Below are positions 35,034 through 43,987 of a stretch of 64,000 nucleotides of DNA, piece by piece. This DNA is from Azophilus sp965220835 (GTDB lineage: Bacteria; Pseudomonadota; Gammaproteobacteria; Pseudomonadales; Azotimanducaceae), in contig OZ244842.1 of NCBI GenBank assembly GCA_965220835.1, positions 3,968,001-4,032,000 of the forward strand, given 5' to 3'. A program made the position numbers and the translations under genes. The notes beneath the pieces were generated by a model that worked only from the letters and a program-made list of their open reading frames with translations, was not told the DNA's origin and ran no database searches. Each line of letters begins with the position of its first letter. Within the stretch, counting starts at the first letter, position 1.

Positions 35034-38000
35034 ATGGCCCCGGGGCGCTCGGCTGCGCGTCATCTGCTGGTTGCCGCTGCCTGCTTGGCCGCTGGCTCGG
35101 CACTGGGTGATGCAGAACCCGGCCTGCCGCTGAAAGCGGAGCGGGAGGCCCGCTTCACTGTCGATCGGGCCACTTGGCTGTCCTTGGACGTCGCCCCGTC
35201 AGGTGATCAACTGGCGCTCGAAATCCTCGGCGATCTGTACCTGCTGCCCATTGAGGGCGGCACCGCCAAGGCCATCACCCAAGGCATGGGCTACGACGTG
35301 CAGCCGCGCTTCTCGCCGGACGGCAAGCGCATCGCCTTCGTCTCCGACCGGGACGGCGCCATCGCGCTCTGGACACTCCCCATGGAGGGCGGCGAGCCGG
35401 AGAAGCTGGCCAGCCCCGGGGAGCGCGGTGACTTCGCTTCTCCGGAATGGTCCCCGGACGGCCAGCACGTCATTGTCTCAAAGACCAGTTTTGGCCTTGG
35501 CGCCTACGAACTCTGGGCTTACCACATCGACGGCGGCAAGGGCGTGCAAATCACCCAAGCCGCGCCGGAAGGCAAGAGAACGCCCAGAAACCTGCGCCAC
35601 AACGCCCTGGGCGCCCTGTACTCGCCAGATGGCCGTTATTTGTACTACGCCACCAAGGCCGGCGGCTTCTCCTACAACCAGATGTTTCCCCAGTGGCGCA
35701 TCGCGCGCCGGGATCTGCGCGAGGGCATCGAGGACGTGATCGTCGAGGCCCAGGGCAGCGCCATGCGTCCGCGGCTCTCGCCAGACGGCAGCCTGCTGGT
35801 CTATGGCACCCGCTTCGAGCAGCAAACGGGCCTGCGCCTGCGCAACCTCAAGACGGGTGAGGATCGTTGGCTCGCCTATCCGGTGCAGCGCGACGACCAG
35901 GAGTCCCGCTACACGCGGGACCTGCTGCCCGGCTACGCCTTCGCGCCGGACGGCCAATCCCTGTTCTTTACCGTTGATGGGGGCATTCGGCGGATAACGA
36001 TCGAGACCGGTGAAGTCGCGGACATCCCTTTCTCCGCCGATGTGGCGCTCGGCTTGGGGCCGAGCCTGCAGTTTCCTTGGCGGCTGGGATTGGGGCCGGT
36101 GAAGGCGCGCCTCATTCGAGCGCCCGTGCTGTCGCCCGATGGTGCCCATGCCGCCTTCTCCGCCTTCAACCGCGTTTATCTGCACGAGATCGCACGCGGC
36201 CAGACCAGCGTCCTGTCTCCCGAAGGGTTGGCAGCTTTTCATCCGGCCTTCTCGCCGGATGGCAAGCAGGTCGCGTTCGTCAGCTGGAGCGATGAGGGCG
36301 GCCACATCTGGCGCATGCGGTCCAACGGCCGGGGCCAGCCGAAGCGCCTGACCGAACGGCCAGGGTTTTACGCCGATCCGGTGTTCTCCCCGGACGGCAC
36401 CCGTATCGTCGCCCTGCGGGCCACCAGCCACGAGCGCCTGCAACGGGAATTCGACTATGGCATGCCAACCGGGTCGGACCTCATCTGGCTGCCGGCCGAT
36501 GGGGGGCCGGCCACCACCATCATGCCCGCCCGTGGCTACGGTCCGCCCCACTTTGGGCCGGAGCAAGATCGCATTTATCTCTACGCCGCAGCGAGCCCCT
36601 TCGGCGCCGCGGAAGGCAGCGGCCTGATGTCGCTGCGCTACGACGGCACCGACCGCCGCCTGCTGCTGACCGCCACGGGCCCAGGCATCGTCGCCGCCGA
36701 AGGCGAGGTGGGTGCCGCCGAAATCCGGCTGGCGCCGGACGGCCGCCATGCCTTGATCCACCACGCCAACCAGCTCTATGTCGCACGGTTGCTGAATCCC
36801 AACCTCGGCAACCTGACGCTCAGCCTGTCTAGCCCTTCCCTGCCCTTGGCTCGCCTTACGGATGTGGGTGCCGACTTCTTTGGCTGGAGCGCGGCGGGTG
36901 ACGAACTCCTTTGGAGCGCCGGCAATCGCCTCTATCAGCGCCCTGTGGCAGGTGTGAAATTCGACGCGGACGACAAGAAAGACGAAAGCGGGCGCCAAGC
37001 AGGTAGCGAGAAGGAAGGTAGCGAGCAGGAAGCGGGCGAGAAGGAAGGGGGCGATACAGAAGGGGTCGAGACGGAAAGGAGCGAGACGGAAAGGAGCGAG
37101 ACGGAAAGGGGCGAGAAGGAAAGGGGCGAGACGGAATGGAACGGCAAGGGAGAGAGCCGGAAGGATGAGAGCGGCAAGGGAAAGGGCCGCAAGGAAGAGG
37201 GTGGCAAGGGAGAGGGCCGAAAGCAAGGGCCGCGAACGGCGAGTGCTACAACGGATGATGCAGGCGACGGCCCAACTGCCAACGCAGAAAGTGCGGAAAA
37301 CAACGGCCAGCCACTTCTGGAGGAAGACCCCTCAGTGCGTTCCGTGGCCATCGAAATCTACCGTGCGCGGCATCGCCCGGAGGGCAGGCTGGCATTGGTC
37401 GGCGCCCGCATTCACAGCATGGCGGTGGAAACTTCCACCGAACAATCTAGAATCAAGGTGAGGGCAGCACAATCTGATCCTTCGAAAATCCAGCCCATCG
37501 AAGGGGAGTTTCGTGTTGGCGAATCTCCAACGCGAACCGAAGTTTCGCACGGCGTCTGGCCCTCGGACGGCGCGAATCGCCGTTCCCAAGGCGTCAATGG
37601 CGCAGCGCACCAAGGTGCGCTGAAGGCGCCTATCGAAGACGGCGTTGTACTGATAGAGGGCGACCGGATTCTGGCAGTGGGCGAGCGCGATGCGGTGGAC
37701 ATTCCCGCCGATGCGGTGCGCATCGACTTAGCGGGCAAGACCATTCTGCCCGGCTACGTGGACACCCACGCCCACTTCCGCGTGCGGCGCCGCGTGCACG
37801 GCGGCAGCAACCCCACGTTTCTGGCCAACCTTGCCTACGGCGTCACCACGGGGCTGGACGTGCAGCCGAGCACCACGGACATCCTCGCTTACGAAGACCT
37901 GCTGGACGCGGGCTTGCTGATCGGCCCCCGGGCGCTGTCCACTGGCCCCGGCATCTTCAACAACAACGCTTTCCGCTCCGCCCGCCACGCAGAGGCGGTT

Positions 38001-38804
38001 CTGACCCGCTACCGGGACCACTACCGCGTGCGCAATCTCAAGGCTTACATCTCCGGCAACCGCCGCCAGCGCCAGTGGCTGGCCCAGGCTGCGCACAAGC
38101 TGAAGCTGATGCCAACCACCGAGGGCGCCTTGGACATGAAGCTCAACATGACCCACGCCATCGACGGCTTCAGCGGCAACGAGCACAACTTCCCCATCGT
38201 GGACCTGCACGCCGACACCGTGGAACTGGTCACCCGCTCTGGCATGAGCTACACGCCAACGCTGCTGGTGGCCTTTGGCGGGCCTTGGGCGGAGAACTTC
38301 TTCTACACCACCGAATCACCCCACGACGACCCGAAGCTGCGTCGCTTCACGCCACAGCCTTTTCTGGCCGCGCGCACGCTGCGCCGTTTCTGGTTCCATG
38401 AACGGGAGTACAACTTCCCCCAAGTGGCCGCCAACGCCGCCAAGATCATTCGCGCCGGCGGCCGGGTGGGCGTCGGCGGCCACGGCCAACTGCAGGGCCT
38501 AGGCTACCATTGGGAACTTTGGGCGCTGGCCAGCGGCGGCCTCACGCCCTCGGAGGCCTTGACCGCCGCCACCCGCCACGGCGCGGAGATTATCGGCGTG
38601 GCCCAAGACATCGGCACCGTCGAGGCCGGCAAGCTGGCCGACCTGGTGGTGCTGAACAGCGACCCAATGGACAACATCCGCAACACGGCCGACCTCGCCC
38701 TGGTGGTCAAGGGCGGCGAGGTGTATGAAGCCGACACCTTGGACCAGATTTGGCCCCAACAAAAGCTGCTGCCGCCCCAGTGGTGGCAGCAGCAGGGGCC
38801 GTAG
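35034..38804 (+). CDS. exported TolB-like beta-propeller / amidohydrolase fusion with repeat insert
   Basis: 1256 aa from ATG 35034 (GTG 35019 possible), signal peptide LLVAAACLAAGSALG. Residues ~40-640 are WD40-like PD40 repeats (FSPDGKRIAFVS, WSPDGQHV, FSPDGTRIVALR). The C-terminal ~400 residues form an amidohydrolase: IDLAGKTILPGYVDTHAHF gives the HxH metal site, and GTVEAGKLADLVVLNSDP is the usual closing block. Two insertions interrupt the junction: a highly charged pentapeptide repeat tract (encoded at 37006-37230) and a ~70-residue foreign-looking stretch (37421-37630). Such fusions are thought to act on cyclic dipeptides or related amides in the periplasm; activity here is unproven. 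Confidence 0.85.
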   Translation: MAPGRSAARHLLVAAACLAAGSALGDAEPGLPLKAEREARFTVDRATWLSLDVAPSGDQLALEILGDLYLLPIEGGTAKAITQGMGYDVQPRFSPDGKRIAFVSDRDGAIALWTLPMEGGEPEKLASPGERGDFASPEWSPDGQHVIVSKTSFGLGAYELWAYHIDGGKGVQITQAAPEGKRTPRNLRHNALGALYSPDGRYLYYATKAGGFSYNQMFPQWRIARRDLREGIEDVIVEAQGSAMRPRLSPDGSLLVYGTRFEQQTGLRLRNLKTGEDRWLAYPVQRDDQESRYTRDLLPGYAFAPDGQSLFFTVDGGIRRITIETGEVADIPFSADVALGLGPSLQFPWRLGLGPVKARLIRAPVLSPDGAHAAFSAFNRVYLHEIARGQTSVLSPEGLAAFHPAFSPDGKQVAFVSWSDEGGHIWRMRSNGRGQPKRLTERPGFYADPVFSPDGTRIVALRATSHERLQREFDYGMPTGSDLIWLPADGGPATTIMPARGYGPPHFGPEQDRIYLYAAASPFGAAEGSGLMSLRYDGTDRRLLLTATGPGIVAAEGEVGAAEIRLAPDGRHALIHHANQLYVARLLNPNLGNLTLSLSSPSLPLARLTDVGADFFGWSAAGDELLWSAGNRLYQRPVAGVKFDADDKKDESGRQAGSEKEGSEQEAGEKEGGDTEGVETERSETERSETERGEKERGETEWNGKGESRKDESGKGKGRKEEGGKGEGRKQGPRTASATTDDAGDGPTANAESAENNGQPLLEEDPSVRSVAIEIYRARHRPEGRLALVGARIHSMAVETSTEQSRIKVRAAQSDPSKIQPIEGEFRVGESPTRTEVSHGVWPSDGANRRSQGVNGAAHQGALKAPIEDGVVLIEGDRILAVGERDAVDIPADAVRIDLAGKTILPGYVDTHAHFRVRRRVHGGSNPTFLANLAYGVTTGLDVQPSTTDILAYEDLLDAGLLIGPRALSTGPGIFNNNAFRSARHAEAVLTRYRDHYRVRNLKAYISGNRRQRQWLAQAAHKLKLMPTTEGALDMKLNMTHAIDGFSGNEHNFPIVDLHADTVELVTRSGMSYTPTLLVAFGGPWAENFFYTTESPHDDPKLRRFTPQPFLAARTLRRFWFHEREYNFPQVAANAAKIIRAGGRVGVGGHGQLQGLGYHWELWALASGGLTPSEALTAATRHGAEIIGVAQDIGTVEAGKLADLVVLNSDPMDNIRNTADLALVVKGGEVYEADTLDQIWPQQKLLPPQWWQQQGP
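37006..37230 (+). repeat. 15-bp in-frame coding minisatellite (about 15 units)
   Basis: Fifteen consecutive 15-bp units in phase with the reading frame. The best-conserved core is gcgagacggaaagga (37081-37095 and neighbours); units become divergent toward the 3' end (gcggcaagggaaagg type). It encodes a run of charged pentapeptides such as SETER, GEKER and GKGEG linking the propeller to the amidohydrolase. The strand is almost purely purine. Confidence 0.88.
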
Positions 38805-39117
38805 CCGCAACCAAGGCAACAAGCGCCAAAAGTTGTCGATTGGCGTTGGGGGCTGACCAAGCATGGGAACATCGGCGTACATGCGGAGCCTTTTGGGAAC
38901 GATCTGATAGCGCGATGAAGCTGCTTCGAGCGGCCAGCTATTAGACGTTCTTGAACCAGCCCGAACCTTCGGTTTGGGTTGGAGTTTCGCTGACGCCAAA
39001 CGCCCCTTGCGTTAGTCAGGATTGCCTGGAGCTAGGGGTGGGCGACACGTCGGTGAGAAGTCAGCGGCTAGTGACAAACGCAGTGCTGGGCTACCATGAG
39101 GGCATCCACACCCCAAC
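38805..39117. other. intergenic, contains a short hairpin
   Basis: 313 bases without a credible gene. A stem-loop lies at 38960-38978 (cccgaacc / ggtttggg, one G-T pair, loop ttc), but no T-run follows, so it is a weak terminator candidate. Nothing else recognised. Confidence 0.45.
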
Positions 39118-40068
39118 GTGAGGCAGCCAGTGGTCCCATTTCCTACTCCTGAATTCATCGACGTCAACGGCATCACCCTCGAGGTGTTTTGCGCAGGCGA
39201 CCCCGGAGGCAGCCCCATCGTGCTGTCCCACGGGTGGCCGGAGTGCGCCTATTCCTGGCGTCATCAGATTGCACCGCTGGTGGCCGCTGGGCACCATGTC
39301 ATTGTGCCGAACCAGCGCGGCTACGGCCGGTCCAGTCGCCCGGAGCCGGTGGCCGACTACGACATCCACCATCTTTGCGGGGATCTGGTGGGGCTGCTGG
39401 ACCACTTCGGCCATCGCGATGCCGTGTTCGTGGGCCACGATTGGGGCGCCATTGTGGTGTGGAACCTGGCCATGCTGCATGCGAGCCGGGTGCGGGCAGT
39501 GGTGAACTTGAGCGTGCCCTTTCTGGAGCGCCCAGCGGAGGATCCCATTGACACCTTTGAGTCGGCGATGGGCAGCGGCTTCTACATCGTCCACTTCAAT
39601 CGCCAGCCGGGCGTGGCCGACGCGGTTTTCGACGCCAACGTCGAGAACTTCCTGCGCAACATCTACCGCACCCGCCAGTGGCACGAAGAATCCCAAAACC
39701 AGCCCGCCGGCAACTCGATCATCGACTTGGCCACCAGCACCAACTCCTCTGGGGAGCTGATGATGAGCGAGGCGGAGCTGGCCGTGTTCGTCGCAACCTT
39801 CAAGCAATCGGGTTTCACCGGCGGCCTCAACTGGTACCGCAACTTCAGCCGCAATTGGGAGACCACGGCCGACCTGCGTCTGCAAGTGGATCAGCCCGCC
39901 CTCATGCTGCACGGGCGCTACGACATGGTGCCGCAGAACCCAAGACTAACGACCTATGTGCCGGATGTGGAGTTGCACACATTGGATTGCGGCCATTGGA
40001 TCCAGCAGGAGCAGCCCGAGGAAACCAACCGCCTCATCCTGGACTGGCTGGCGCGGCACAAGGCTTGA
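39118..40068 (+). CDS. epoxide-hydrolase-like alpha/beta hydrolase
   Basis: 316 aa from GTG 39118. Alpha/beta fold with oxyanion motif HGWP (VLSHGWPECAYSW), RGYGRSS, and nucleophile elbow GHDWGA in which Asp replaces Ser, the signature of epoxide hydrolases and haloalkane dehalogenases. The late DCGHWIQQEQPEETN block supplies the catalytic His. Cytoplasmic. Epoxide hydrolysis is the likelier activity since the HGWP form is typical. The DUF5916 gene follows 11 bp downstream. Confidence 0.87.
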   Translation: MRQPVVPFPTPEFIDVNGITLEVFCAGDPGGSPIVLSHGWPECAYSWRHQIAPLVAAGHHVIVPNQRGYGRSSRPEPVADYDIHHLCGDLVGLLDHFGHRDAVFVGHDWGAIVVWNLAMLHASRVRAVVNLSVPFLERPAEDPIDTFESAMGSGFYIVHFNRQPGVADAVFDANVENFLRNIYRTRQWHEESQNQPAGNSIIDLATSTNSSGELMMSEAELAVFVATFKQSGFTGGLNWYRNFSRNWETTADLRLQVDQPALMLHGRYDMVPQNPRLTTYVPDVELHTLDCGHWIQQEQPEETNRLILDWLARHKA

Positions 40069-40079
40069 AAGTCGGCTGC

Positions 40080-42560
40080 ATGAACCAATTTATCCGTCGC
40101 GCTCGGGTGGGGTGCGCTGAGCTGTCCGCCGCGTATTCCATGCGCCGACTGGCCGTCGCGGTGGCGTGGGTTTTCGCCTTGGTTTGTGGGCTGGCCCTGC
40201 CACTGGCCGGGGTGGCTTCGGCACCGCCCATCACGCTGACCGGCGTTCCAGCCAGCGAAGCCGACGTGCGCGTGGATGGCCGGCTTGATGAGCCCGTGTG
40301 GCGCGGCTTGCCGGTCCAAACCGACTTCCTAATTGTGATCCCCGACACGCTGGAGAGCCCGCCCTACGCCACCCGCCTGCGCTTGTTCCACACTGAGAGG
40401 GGCCTGTACGTTGGCGTGGAGATGGAGCAGCCGGCCGAGACCGTCATCCAGCGGCTGACGGGACGCGATGTGTCCGTTGATGAGCGCGACAGCATCGGGA
40501 TCATGCTCGACACCTCGGGGCAGGCCCGTTATGGGTATTGGTTTGAACTAGCCCTTGGCAACACCGTTAGCGACGGGACCCTGCTGCCGGAGCAGCGCTT
40601 TGCGCGGGAGTGGGACGGTCCTTGGCGGGGTGCTACCGCAAGGACGGAGACCGGATGGTCCGGGGAGATGATGATCCCTTGGAACATCTTGGCCATGCCC
40701 CCTGCCGATGGTGGCCGCCGGCAGATCGGCGTTTACGTGATGCGCCGTGTGGGGCACATGCAAGCCCGCTGGGGCTGGCCACCCCTGCCGTTCACCAGCC
40801 CCACCTTCATGACCGACATGCAGCCCGTCCTGCTGGAAGGGGTGGACCCGCGGCAGCAGTACGAGCTGTATCCCTATTTGTCAGCCAGCCGCGACCGGAT
40901 CGATGGCGACACGCTCTACAACGCAGGCTTGGACGTGTTCTGGAGGCCTTCGACCAACTTTCAGCTGACCGGCACGCTCAACCCGGATTTCGGCGCGGTC
41001 GAGTCCGACGATGTGGTCATCAACCTTTCCGCCACGGAGACCTTCTTCCCGGAAAAGCGCCTGTTCTTTGTTGAAGGCCAGCAGATCTTTGTCGCTTCGC
41101 CACGGTCGCAGACCGACAATCGGCCGGTGGGCGTCGGCAGCCCGCCCTACACCATGGTGAACACGCGCCGCATCGGCGGCCGCGCGATGGCTCCGGAGCT
41201 GGAGGACGGCGTGCGCGTATCCGAACGGGAGCGCATTCAGCCCGTGGACCTGCTTGGCGCCGTCAAAATGACCGGGCAGTTCGGCCGGTTTCGCTACGGG
41301 GCCTTGGCGGCGGTGGAGGAGGATGGGCACTTCAACGCCACTTCTGACGCCGGCCCAGACCTGAGAATCCGGCGGCCGGGCACGGACTACGGCGTGGCGC
41401 GCCTGCTTTGGGAGGACAACACCGGCGGCGCCACCCGAGGCTTGGGCATTCTCTCAACCGCCGCGCTCAACCCGCGCCGGGACGCTCTGGCCCATGGCGT
41501 TGACTGGCACTACTTGACGGCCAACGGCAAGTGGAAGTGGGACGGGCAGGCATTCACCTCCGACGTCGATGGCCGGCCGCAGGGCTACGGGGGCTTCATG
41601 GATCTGGAGTACACCTACCGCCGCGGCATGCGCCATCGAGTGGGGTTCGAGGCCATGGACCGCAACGTGGACCTGAACGACCTGGGCTTTCTGCAGCGCA
41701 ACAGCTACTACCGGCTGCGCTCCGCCTTCAGCCGCACCGACTCCAACCTCGGCTGGGCGCGGGACAACGAATTCGACATCCGCGGTTTCGTGCAGCGCAA
41801 CTTGGATGGGCTGCACACCGGCAGCGGCTTGTTCACGGCCAATCGGCTGACGCTCAACAACTTGGGCAGGCTGGTGACGCGCGTCCACTTCTTTCCCAGG
41901 CATTACGACGATCTGAACAGCTTCGGCAATGGCACCTACCGCGTGGAGGAGCGCGCGGAGGCGCTGATCGAATACGCTTCCGACGCCAGCCAACCGCTGA
42001 GCTGGAGCCTCGGCGGCGGTTTTGCGGAGGAAGGCCTAGGGGGGAGCTCCTTCCACGTCAAGGCGGGCTTGAGCTGGCAGCCCAATGATCGTCTGAGCGG
42101 TCGCTTGTCCCTTCGCGGTGATGACCGCGATGGCTGGCTGCTGCACCAAGGCGGGGACCGGTTCGCCACCTTTGCCGCGGACCAGCTCCAGGCCACGTTG
42201 GCCGTGGACTACTTTCTCACCGCCAAGCAGCAGTTCCGCGCCTCCCTGCAGTGGGTGGGTGTCAAGGCCACCGAACAGCAGTTTCTGCGCATCCCAGCGA
42301 CGCCGGGCGATTTGATTCCAGGCCCAAGGCCCCCGGAGCTTGATCCCTTCGACTTCTCCATCTCCCAGATGGCGCTCCAGATCCGCTACCGCTGGCAGCT
42401 CGCCCCGCTCTCCGACCTGTTCATCGTCTACACCCGCTTTGCGGACCAAGCCCGGCGCTTGGACGACGGCGCCGGTTTTACCGATCTGCTTCAGGATGCC
42501 TTCGATGAGCCCCTCGGCGACCTGTTCGTGGTCAAGCTGCGCTACCGAGTGGGCTCCTGA
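40080..42560 (+). CDS. DUF5916 outer-membrane-type protein with CBM9-like N-terminus
   Basis: 826 aa from ATG 40080 (ATG 40140 possible, directly before the hydrophobic leader VAVAWVFALVCGLALPLAG). Residues ~60-230 resemble the CBM9-like beta-sandwich of DUF5916 proteins (VRVDGRLDEPVWRGLPVQTDF, then DSIGIMLDT). The rest has the alternating, aromatic-rich character of an outer-membrane beta-barrel, with GTLNPDFGAVESDDVVINLSATETFFPEKR-type core sequence typical of the family. Function unknown; often beside hydrolases. Confidence 0.8.
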   Translation: MNQFIRRARVGCAELSAAYSMRRLAVAVAWVFALVCGLALPLAGVASAPPITLTGVPASEADVRVDGRLDEPVWRGLPVQTDFLIVIPDTLESPPYATRLRLFHTERGLYVGVEMEQPAETVIQRLTGRDVSVDERDSIGIMLDTSGQARYGYWFELALGNTVSDGTLLPEQRFAREWDGPWRGATARTETGWSGEMMIPWNILAMPPADGGRRQIGVYVMRRVGHMQARWGWPPLPFTSPTFMTDMQPVLLEGVDPRQQYELYPYLSASRDRIDGDTLYNAGLDVFWRPSTNFQLTGTLNPDFGAVESDDVVINLSATETFFPEKRLFFVEGQQIFVASPRSQTDNRPVGVGSPPYTMVNTRRIGGRAMAPELEDGVRVSERERIQPVDLLGAVKMTGQFGRFRYGALAAVEEDGHFNATSDAGPDLRIRRPGTDYGVARLLWEDNTGGATRGLGILSTAALNPRRDALAHGVDWHYLTANGKWKWDGQAFTSDVDGRPQGYGGFMDLEYTYRRGMRHRVGFEAMDRNVDLNDLGFLQRNSYYRLRSAFSRTDSNLGWARDNEFDIRGFVQRNLDGLHTGSGLFTANRLTLNNLGRLVTRVHFFPRHYDDLNSFGNGTYRVEERAEALIEYASDASQPLSWSLGGGFAEEGLGGSSFHVKAGLSWQPNDRLSGRLSLRGDDRDGWLLHQGGDRFATFAADQLQATLAVDYFLTAKQQFRASLQWVGVKATEQQFLRIPATPGDLIPGPRPPELDPFDFSISQMALQIRYRWQLAPLSDLFIVYTRFADQARRLDDGAGFTDLLQDAFDEPLGDLFVVKLRYRVGS

Positions 42561-42578
42561 CCGGCGCAGCTTCGCTCC

Positions 42579-42598
42579 AGTTCCGCCTTAGCGGAACT
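42579..42598. terminator. perfect hairpin between convergent genes
   Basis: agttccgc-ctta-gcggaact is an 8-bp perfect stem with a 4-base loop. It lies just after the DUF5916 stop and overlaps the last codons and stop of the minus-strand DUF3187 gene. No T-run on either strand, so if it terminates it needs Rho or serves to block convergent transcripts. Confidence 0.5.
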
Positions 42599-43700
42599 CA
42601 AACGAACTGAAGGTACGCCAGCGCCAAGCAAGGCGCAGCCCCACATCGGCGGCGGCGTGGCGGGTGCCGTCGTCCTCGACAATGGCAATTTCGATTTCTG
42701 AGTGGCGCGATACCCGCACCGCGCCGCCGAAGCTCAGCAGGATGACAGGGTCAGCCAATTGGGGTGCCTCGGCATCAACGTAGGGCGACGCTTGGGCATC
42801 GACTTGGGCCACTAAGCGAAGGCGGTTCAGGGGTTGCCAGGAAACGCCTAGGCCCCCAAAGGCCGATGGTCTGTGGTCCAGTGCATCAAGCGGTTTGGGC
42901 ACATCGGCAAACACTGCGCCAAGTCGGGCGAACCACAGCCAACGGCGCGTTTCCATCGCCCAAGGCAAAGCGCCGGACGTGGCGGCGGAGAGCGACAGCC
43001 CGGCCTTCCCGCGGCCGGACAGCACAGCTTCATCCCCGGTCGGCAACTGGATGGCGGCACGCAATGCGATGCCGTCCAAACCGCTTGGCACCGTGGGTAG
43101 CTGATAGCCCACGCCAAGCGTCAAGTCGCCCATGGCGGTGGCGTTTTGGTTAAGGTCGATAAGCGCTTCTCCATCCTTCCTGTAGTGCACTGCCAGCCGG
43201 TCGCGAGGGGCGTCCTTGCGGCCTCCTTGAGGCAATCCGAAGAAGTCGTGCCAGCCTTCGATGAAGCCGTCGAACACACCGCCACGATGCATGATGACCG
43301 GTGCCTCCACGAACGCCTCCCAACCACGGCCGAATCCGCGGCTCAGGGCCATGCTCGGCCGATAGGTCTCGCCGTCAACCAACGCCCACTCCCCGTCGCG
43401 CTTGTACTCCGAGAAGTAGGAGGCGGCGTCCAAGGAAAGCACTATTTCGGTTTGGTTTTGCGGAAGGACCCGTGCGCCTCTGCTGGGCGGCGGACCAGTG
43501 GCGGTGTGAAAGGGATTGAGGTTGAAGACGCGCAAAGGCTCGGCCGTGTTGGGCGGAGCAAGGGAGTCGGCGGCATGGCTGAGTGCCGACGAGGCAATCA
43601 CTGCGGCGACGGCGTAACGAATGGGGTTGACCAGCCGATTCGGTCTCCAACTTGCGCCGCAGCGCTCGGACTCTTTGGCGATGCCTGCCAAAACCGCCAT
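42588..43700 (-). CDS. DUF3187 outer-membrane beta-barrel-like protein
   Basis: 370 aa from ATG 43700; an upstream extension to 43862 reads as non-coding. A hydrophobic signal (YAVAAVIASSALSHA) is preceded by ~30 residues, so a start near 43625 is possible. The mature part, with LRVFNLNPFHTATG and repeated amphipathic strands such as LTLGVGYQLPTV, LRAAIQLPTG and LRLVAQVDAQ, matches the DUF3187 family of predicted porin-like proteins. It ends in Phe-Glu-Phe-Arg, not the usual terminal Phe. Function unknown. Confidence 0.75.
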   Translation of the reverse strand: MAVLAGIAKESERCGASWRPNRLVNPIRYAVAAVIASSALSHAADSLAPPNTAEPLRVFNLNPFHTATGPPPSRGARVLPQNQTEIVLSLDAASYFSEYKRDGEWALVDGETYRPSMALSRGFGRGWEAFVEAPVIMHRGGVFDGFIEGWHDFFGLPQGGRKDAPRDRLAVHYRKDGEALIDLNQNATAMGDLTLGVGYQLPTVPSGLDGIALRAAIQLPTGDEAVLSGRGKAGLSLSAATSGALPWAMETRRWLWFARLGAVFADVPKPLDALDHRPSAFGGLGVSWQPLNRLRLVAQVDAQASPYVDAEAPQLADPVILLSFGGAVRVSRHSEIEIAIVEDDGTRHAAADVGLRLAWRWRTFSSFEFR

Positions 43701-43987
43701 AGGATGGTGCCTTGCGCCAATCGGGAAAGGGAGGCCGAGCCTATGCAATCCGTTGCTCATCCGCAAACTAGTTGCATGGCCGCGCCGCAGTTGGGGGCCC
43801 ATGTGGTTGCCGTTGCCTGTGCGGACATCGCAGATCGACCATGCTCGCGCCGACTTCAACAAGTTGTTCCCCCAATCGCGAGGCGGCCACTCGGGAATTC
43901 AGCCAAGATGGTGCAACGGCTGGTCGAATCCCCGCTCCCGCTGTGATGAAATGTGGGCCGGTATCAATTGACGACAGAGCAGTTCAC

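Noticed and set aside
42579..42598. Canonical intrinsic terminator
   Set aside because: The stem is perfect but neither strand has the following T-run; kept only as a hairpin with moderate confidence.
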